A DNA stretch of 64,000 nt from Mycobacterium ahvazicum (GTDB lineage: Bacteria > Actinomycetota > Actinomycetes > Mycobacteriales > Mycobacteriaceae). The notes beneath the pieces were generated by a model. The model had not been told where the DNA came from. It saw nothing but the letters and a program-made list of their open reading frames with translations, and did not search any database. Shown here in pieces: positions 60,403 to 64,000 of the stretch (positions within the stretch are counted from its first letter, which is position 1; each line of letters begins with the position of its first letter). The translations under genes were made by a program, and so were the position numbers. The stretch covers positions 868,001-932,000 of the forward strand of contig NZ_FXEG02000003.1 of assembly GCF_900176255.2 (NCBI RefSeq), in the 5' to 3' direction.

Positions 60403-60485
60403 CCGTGAAACACTAGTGCGCCGTCCTGGGAGCCCGGCAGCAACACCGTCACACCGCGACGAAGGACATCTAGGACAATGGTGAC

Positions 60486-61157
60486 GTGACACGCGCAGTT
60501 TCGGCCGATGGTCAGGCCCCGCAGCTGGTGATCTTCGATCTCGACGGCACCCTGACCGATTCCGCGGCGGGCATCGTCGCCAGCTTCACCCATGCACTCG
60601 AGCACGTCGGCGCCCCGGTGCCCGAGGGTGACCTGGTGGCCCAGATCGTCGGGCCGCCGATGGACGAAACGTTCCAGCTGATGCTCGGCGAGGACGCCGA
60701 CGCGGCGTTCACGGCGTTTAGGGCCGAGTACGGCGCCCGGGGCTGGTCGAACAACACCCTGTTCGAGGGGATCGAGCCACTGCTGGCCGATCTGCGCGCC
60801 GCCGGGGTGCGGCTGGCCGTGGCCACCTCGAAGCTGGAGCCGACGGCACGCCGGGTCCTGGCCCACTTCGCGCTCGATCACCATTTCGAGGTCATCGCCG
60901 GCGCGTGCCCGGACGGTACCCGCCGCAGCAAGGAAGAGGTGCTCGCCCATGCGCTGGCCCAGCTGCAGCCGCTGCCCGAACGCGTGCTGATGGTCGGCGA
61001 TCGCAGCCACGACGTCGACGGGGCGGCCGCCCACGGCATCGACACGGTCGTCGTCGGCTGGGGCTACGGCAAGTCCGACTTCGCCGACGGATACGCCGTG
61101 ACCGGAGTTACCCACGCGGCGACGATCGCCGACCTGCGGAGGGCGCTGGGTGTCTGA
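60486..61157 (+). CDS. ptkA: HAD-like protein tyrosine kinase PtkA
   Basis: 223 residues of the HAD superfamily: motif I FDLDGTLTDSAAG, motif II ATSKLE and motif III-IV GDRSHDVDGA. In M. tuberculosis PtkA phosphorylates PtpA, the next gene (literature recalled). That protein is about 290 residues with a disordered N-terminal extension of roughly 80; here the frame opens only at GTG 60486, so the extension is missing or very short. It overlaps ptpA by 8 bases. Confidence 0.87.
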   Translation: MTRAVSADGQAPQLVIFDLDGTLTDSAAGIVASFTHALEHVGAPVPEGDLVAQIVGPPMDETFQLMLGEDADAAFTAFRAEYGARGWSNNTLFEGIEPLLADLRAAGVRLAVATSKLEPTARRVLAHFALDHHFEVIAGACPDGTRRSKEEVLAHALAQLQPLPERVLMVGDRSHDVDGAAAHGIDTVVVGWGYGKSDFADGYAVTGVTHAATIADLRRALGV

Positions 61158-61641
61158 GGCTTTGCACGTCACTTTCGTGTGCAGCGGCAACATCTGCCGC
61201 TCGCCGATGGCCGAGAAGATGTTCGCCGATCAGCTGCGGCAGCGCGGTCTGGCCGATGCGGTGCGGGTGACCAGCGCGGGCACCGGCAACTGGCACGTCG
61301 GCAGTGGCGCCGACGAGCGGGCGGCCAAGGTGCTGCGGGCCCACGGCTACTCCACCGCTCACCGCGCCGCGCAGGTCGACGATGACCACCTGGGCGCCGA
61401 CCTGGTGGTGGCCTTGGGCCGCAACCATCTTCGGATGCTGCAGCAACTCGGTGTCGAGAACGACCGGATCAGGATGCTGCGCTCGTTCGACCCGCGATCG
61501 GGCGCCCACGCCCTCGACGTCGAGGATCCTTACTACGGCGACCATGCCGACTTCGAAGAGGTGCTGGCCGTCATCGAGGCCGCGCTGCCCGGGCTGCACG
61601 ACTGGGTCGACGAACAGCTGGCGAAAAACGGGCACGGTTGA
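61150..61641 (+). CDS. ptpA: Low-molecular-weight protein tyrosine phosphatase PtpA
   Basis: 163 residues. The P-loop VCSGNICRSPMAEK (CX5R) near the N-terminus and the acid loop DVEDPYYGD are complete, so it should be catalytically active. M. tuberculosis PtpA is exported into macrophages and blocks phagosome acidification; no signal peptide is seen here either, as in that protein. GTG at 61150 overlaps the end of ptkA. The stop shares one base with the SURF1-like ATG (TGATG). Confidence 0.95.
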   Translation: MSEALHVTFVCSGNICRSPMAEKMFADQLRQRGLADAVRVTSAGTGNWHVGSGADERAAKVLRAHGYSTAHRAAQVDDDHLGADLVVALGRNHLRMLQQLGVENDRIRMLRSFDPRSGAHALDVEDPYYGDHADFEEVLAVIEAALPGLHDWVDEQLAKNGHG

Positions 61642-62465
61642 TGCGGCGTTTTCTCGCACGGTGGGCATTCCTGCTCCGGCCCGGCTGGATAGCGCTGATC
61701 CTGGTGGTCATCGCCTTCACCTACCTGTGCTTCATGGTGCTCGCGCCGTGGCAGCTGGGAAAGAACGCCCGCACGTCACGCGAAAACCACCAGATCGAGA
61801 ATTCGCTGAACACCGTACCGGTGCCCTTGAAAACGCTTTTGCCGCAGCAGGATTCGTCGGCGACGGCTGCACAGTGGCGACGCGTGACCGCGACCGGGCA
61901 CTACCTGCCCGACGTCGAGGTGCTGGCCCGATTGCGGGCGATCGAGGGAAATCAGGCGTTCGAGGTGCTGGTCCCGTTCGTCGTCGACGACGGGCCGACC
62001 GTGCTCGTCGACCGCGGGTACGTGCGTCCCGAGCCAGGCTCGCATGTCCCGCCGATCCCCCGCCCGCCGCCGGACAGGGTGACCATCACGGCGCGGCTGC
62101 GCGACTCCGAGCCGGCGGTTACCGACAAAGAGCCGTTCTCCAGAGATGGTGTGCAGCAAGTGTATTCGATCAACACCGACCAGGTATCGGTGCTGACCAA
62201 GGTGCCGCTGGCCGGATCGTATCTGCAACTGGTCGAAGGCCAGCCGGGCGGTCTCGGCTTGATCGGCGTACCGCACCTCGACGCCGGACCGTTCCTGTCC
62301 TACGGCATCCAGTGGATTTCGTTCGGCATCCTGGCCCCGATCGGGCTGGCCTATTTCGCCTACTCCGAAATCCGGATCCGGCGTCAGGAAAAGCAAGCGA
62401 AAGCGCCCGAAACCCCGATGACCGTCGAGGAGAAACTCGCCGACCGCTACGGCCGCCGCCGGTAA
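61641..62465 (+). CDS. SURF1 family cytochrome oxidase assembly protein
   Basis: 274 residues with the SURF1 layout: an N-terminal helix (GWIALILVVIAFTYLCFMVL) followed by APWQLGKNARTSRENHQIE, a periplasmic domain with VLVDRGYVRP and FLSYGIQWISFGI, and a C-terminal helix. SURF1 proteins help insert haem a into aa3 oxidases, whose subunits are encoded at the left of this window. ATG at 61641 overlaps the ptpA stop; a TTG at 61638 is the alternative. Confidence 0.9.
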   Translation: MRRFLARWAFLLRPGWIALILVVIAFTYLCFMVLAPWQLGKNARTSRENHQIENSLNTVPVPLKTLLPQQDSSATAAQWRRVTATGHYLPDVEVLARLRAIEGNQAFEVLVPFVVDDGPTVLVDRGYVRPEPGSHVPPIPRPPPDRVTITARLRDSEPAVTDKEPFSRDGVQQVYSINTDQVSVLTKVPLAGSYLQLVEGQPGGLGLIGVPHLDAGPFLSYGIQWISFGILAPIGLAYFAYSEIRIRRQEKQAKAPETPMTVEEKLADRYGRRR

Positions 62466-62474
62466 CAGCCGTCG

Positions 62475-62506
62475 AGTGTGCGGTGCGGGCGCCCTAGCCG
62501 CACACT
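62475..62506. repeat. AGTGTGCGG inverted repeat between convergent genes
   Basis: Perfect 9-bp arms AGTGTGCGG (62475-62483) and CCGCACACT (62498-62506). The 14-base loop contains GGGC-GCCC, so a second small stem can form. The preceding bases GTCG make GTCGAGTGTG, as in the element at 10708-10789. It lies between the SURF1-like and cobD genes and contains the cobD stop codon. Likely terminator. Confidence 0.6.
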
Positions 62507-63453
62507 GGACGCCGCACCCGCGCGCTCGATAGCGCGCCCAGCAACGCCGCGGCACCCAGCTGCACCGCTCGCGACAGTGCGACCGCGCGGCGCAGATCGG
62601 CCGCGATCGGCTGACGCCCGTCGCCCAGGGTGGGGCGGATCTGCAACTCGTGGTGATACTGCGTGGGGCCGCCCAGCCGCACACCCAGCGCGCCCGCGAA
62701 AGCCGCCTCAACGACACCGGCGTTGGGACTGGGATGACGAACCGCGTCGCGGTGCCAGGCCGCGGCCGCGCCCAGCGGCGACCCGCCGACCAGCGGTGCG
62801 CACGCCACCACCAGCACCGCGGTCACCCGGGCCGCGACGTAGTTGGCCGCGTCGTCCAATCGTGCTGCGGCCCAACCGAATCGGATGTAGCGGGGCGAGC
62901 GGTGGCCGATCATCGCGTCCAGGGTGTTGATGGCGCGGTACATCAGCACACCGGGCACCCCGGCCGCGCCCGCCCACAGCAGCGGCGCCACCTGCGCATC
63001 GGAGGTGTTCTCGGCGACGGACTCCAGCGCCGCGCGGGTCAGCCCCGAGCCGTCCAGCCGGGACGGGTCGCGCCCACACAACGACGGCAGCAGGCGCCGC
63101 GCGGCCTCGATGTCGTTGCGATCGAGCAGCTGCGCCATGTCCAGCCCGGTGCGCGCCAACGACGTTCCGCCCAGCGCGACCCACGTCGCGGTGGCCGTGG
63201 CGGCGATCGACCACAGCGGGTTGCGGTTTGCGGCGGCCCGCGCCACGGCCGTGCCGATCAGCCCCACCGCGCCGACCGCGAGGCCCACGTGCACTGCACC
63301 GGCGATCTTGGCGTCGCGATAGGTGAACCGCTCCAGCCTGGCGGCCGCGTCGCCGAATGCCGCGACGGGATGGCCCCTTTTCGGATCACTCAGCGCGAGG
63401 TCGGCCAGGTAGCCGACCAGCACGCCGGCGATCCGGGTCCGCATCGCAACCAC
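62494..63453 (-). CDS. cobD: Adenosylcobinamide-phosphate synthase
   Basis: Membrane enzyme of the CobD/CbiB family that attaches aminopropanol (or its phosphate) to adenosylcobyric acid. 319 residues from GTG at 63453, or 316 from ATG at 63444. Family signatures are DPKRGHPVAAFG near the N-terminus, LTRAALESVAENTSDAQVAPLLWA, and RHPSPNAGVVEAAFAGALGVRLGG. Four to five membrane helices are visible. It complements cobU, cobT, cobS and cobC elsewhere in the window. Confidence 0.93.
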   Translation of the reverse strand: MVAMRTRIAGVLVGYLADLALSDPKRGHPVAAFGDAAARLERFTYRDAKIAGAVHVGLAVGAVGLIGTAVARAAANRNPLWSIAATATATWVALGGTSLARTGLDMAQLLDRNDIEAARRLLPSLCGRDPSRLDGSGLTRAALESVAENTSDAQVAPLLWAGAAGVPGVLMYRAINTLDAMIGHRSPRYIRFGWAAARLDDAANYVAARVTAVLVVACAPLVGGSPLGAAAAWHRDAVRHPSPNAGVVEAAFAGALGVRLGGPTQYHHELQIRPTLGDGRQPIAADLRRAVALSRAVQLGAAALLGALSSARVRRPVCG

Positions 63454-63490
63454 TTCGGCAGCGTCTCACATGTACCTTGCGGGCGCGCCG

Positions 63491-63580
63491 CTAGGCGATC
63501 GACACGACGATCAGGACTGCGGCCACGACGGCGGTGCCGGCCAGCACCCAGCACAGCAGTGACGACGTATCGAGGTCCAT
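63491..63580 (-). CDS. Possible 29-residue single-helix membrane peptide
   Basis: ATG at 63580 opens a frame of 29 residues: an acidic N-terminus (MDLDTSSLL), then a membrane helix ([18 protein letters not shown]), and a stop. It fits the many one-helix micro-proteins of mycobacteria. No good ribosome site is seen, and composition alone could produce such a frame in GC-rich DNA. It lies between cobD and the divergent DUF2236 gene. Confidence 0.4.
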   Translation of the reverse strand: MDLDTSSLLCWVLAGTAVVAAVLIVVSIA

Positions 63581-63634
63581 GAGTCCACAGATGCCCACTT
63601 CCGGCCGGAACTAACGTCTGGTCTACTCGGGTGC

Positions 63635-64000
63635 ATGAAGCCCGCGACCCGGGTCGCCGACCTGCTCAACGCGGCAGCGCTGCTGCTGCCCGCCGCGAAC
63701 GTGATCATGCAGTTGTCGTTGCCGGGTGTCGGCTACGGCGTGCTGGAAAGCCCGGTCGACAGCGGCAACGTCTACAAACACCCGTTCAAGCGGGCCCGCA
63801 CCACCGGCACCTATCTGGCGGTGGCGACCATCGGGACCGAGTCCGACCGGGCGCTGATCCGCGACGCCGTCGACGTCGCGCACCGCCAGGTCCGGTCCAC
63901 GGCGGTCAGCCCGGTGTCCTACAACGCGTTCGACCCCAAGCTGCAGTTGTGGGTGGCCGCCTGCCTGTATCGCTACTTCGTCGATCAGCACGAGTTCCTC
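63635..64000 (+). CDS. Oxygenase MpaB / DUF2236 family protein, partial
   Basis: The first 122 residues are present; the gene runs past the window edge. The DUF2236 pattern is seen in [48 protein letters not shown] and [21 protein letters not shown]. These proteins relate to latex-clearing protein and MpaB and bind haem through a histidine further on, not seen here. Matches the Rv2237 position in M. tuberculosis. Confidence 0.88.
   Translation, partial: MKPATRVADLLNAAALLLPAANVIMQLSLPGVGYGVLESPVDSGNVYKHPFKRARTTGTYLAVATIGTESDRALIRDAVDVAHRQVRSTAVSPVSYNAFDPKLQLWVAACLYRYFVDQHEFL

Overview
The window is a high-G+C actinobacterial chromosome segment from a nontuberculous Mycobacterium. Gene order and protein sequences follow the Mycobacterium tuberculosis H37Rv block from about Rv2193 (ctaE) to Rv2237, recognised from memory of those families. 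Several insertions absent from M. tuberculosis at these positions show that it is not that species. No rRNA or tRNA gene is present, so the species cannot be named from this window.

Layout. (1) 1-8.6 kb: respiratory supercomplex genes: ctaE-qcrC-qcrA-qcrB on the plus strand, facing ctaC-ctaF and mmpS3 with its partner membrane gene on the minus strand. A frameshifted DUF5994-like gene and a small hypothetical gene lie between them. (2) 8.7-17.4 kb: asnB, adoK, a membrane protein, an A-type Fe-S carrier, a glycerate kinase, a DUF3043 protein and a compact cobU-cobT-cobS cobalamin operon. (3) 17.4-29.7 kb: ilvE, gcvT, an adenylate cyclase, pepB, an inserted phytoene-desaturase-like oxidoreductase with an SRPBCC partner, ephD, dlaT and an epimerase. 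(4) 29.7-32.0 kb: an insertion with a 13E12-family HNH gene and an unknown gene. (5) 32.2-35.1 kb: lipB-lipA, which modify the lipoyl domains of dlaT, a DUF4191 protein and an RDD protein. (6) 35.2-45.9 kb: the nitrogen block glnA1, glnE and glnA2, interrupted by an accessory island (secreted low-complexity protein, TetR, flavin oxidase, F420-type oxidoreductase, thioesterase). (7) 46.2-53.7 kb: two tandem secreted micro-proteins, two secreted alpha/beta hydrolases (Rv2223c and CaeA/Hip1 types), panB, a haemophore-like protein and a CYTH-CHAD protein. (8) 53.7-64 kb: RNase P RNA, a P450-ferredoxin-TetR cassette, the RNase H/phosphatase - zinc-ribbon - Nif3 - CobC operon, ptkA-ptpA-SURF1, cobD and the start of a DUF2236 gene.

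The genes form recognisable functional sets: the cytochrome bcc-aa3 supercomplex with SURF1 as a probable assembly factor; lipoate synthesis next to the lipoylated E2; glutamine synthetase with its adenylyltransferase; and five cobalamin genes (cobU, cobT, cobS, cobC, cobD) in three places.

The most interesting signals are: a pair of identical GTAACC-N9-GGTTAC palindromes exactly 40 bp apart upstream of a tandem pair of secreted CxC micro-proteins; a GGTA-N6-TACC palindrome shared by a TetR gene and the adjacent flavin oxidase gene; frameshifts in G runs in mmpS3 and in the DUF5994 gene; and nested GAGTGTG inverted repeats between convergent genes. No complete new multi-gene system could be proved from the sequence alone.
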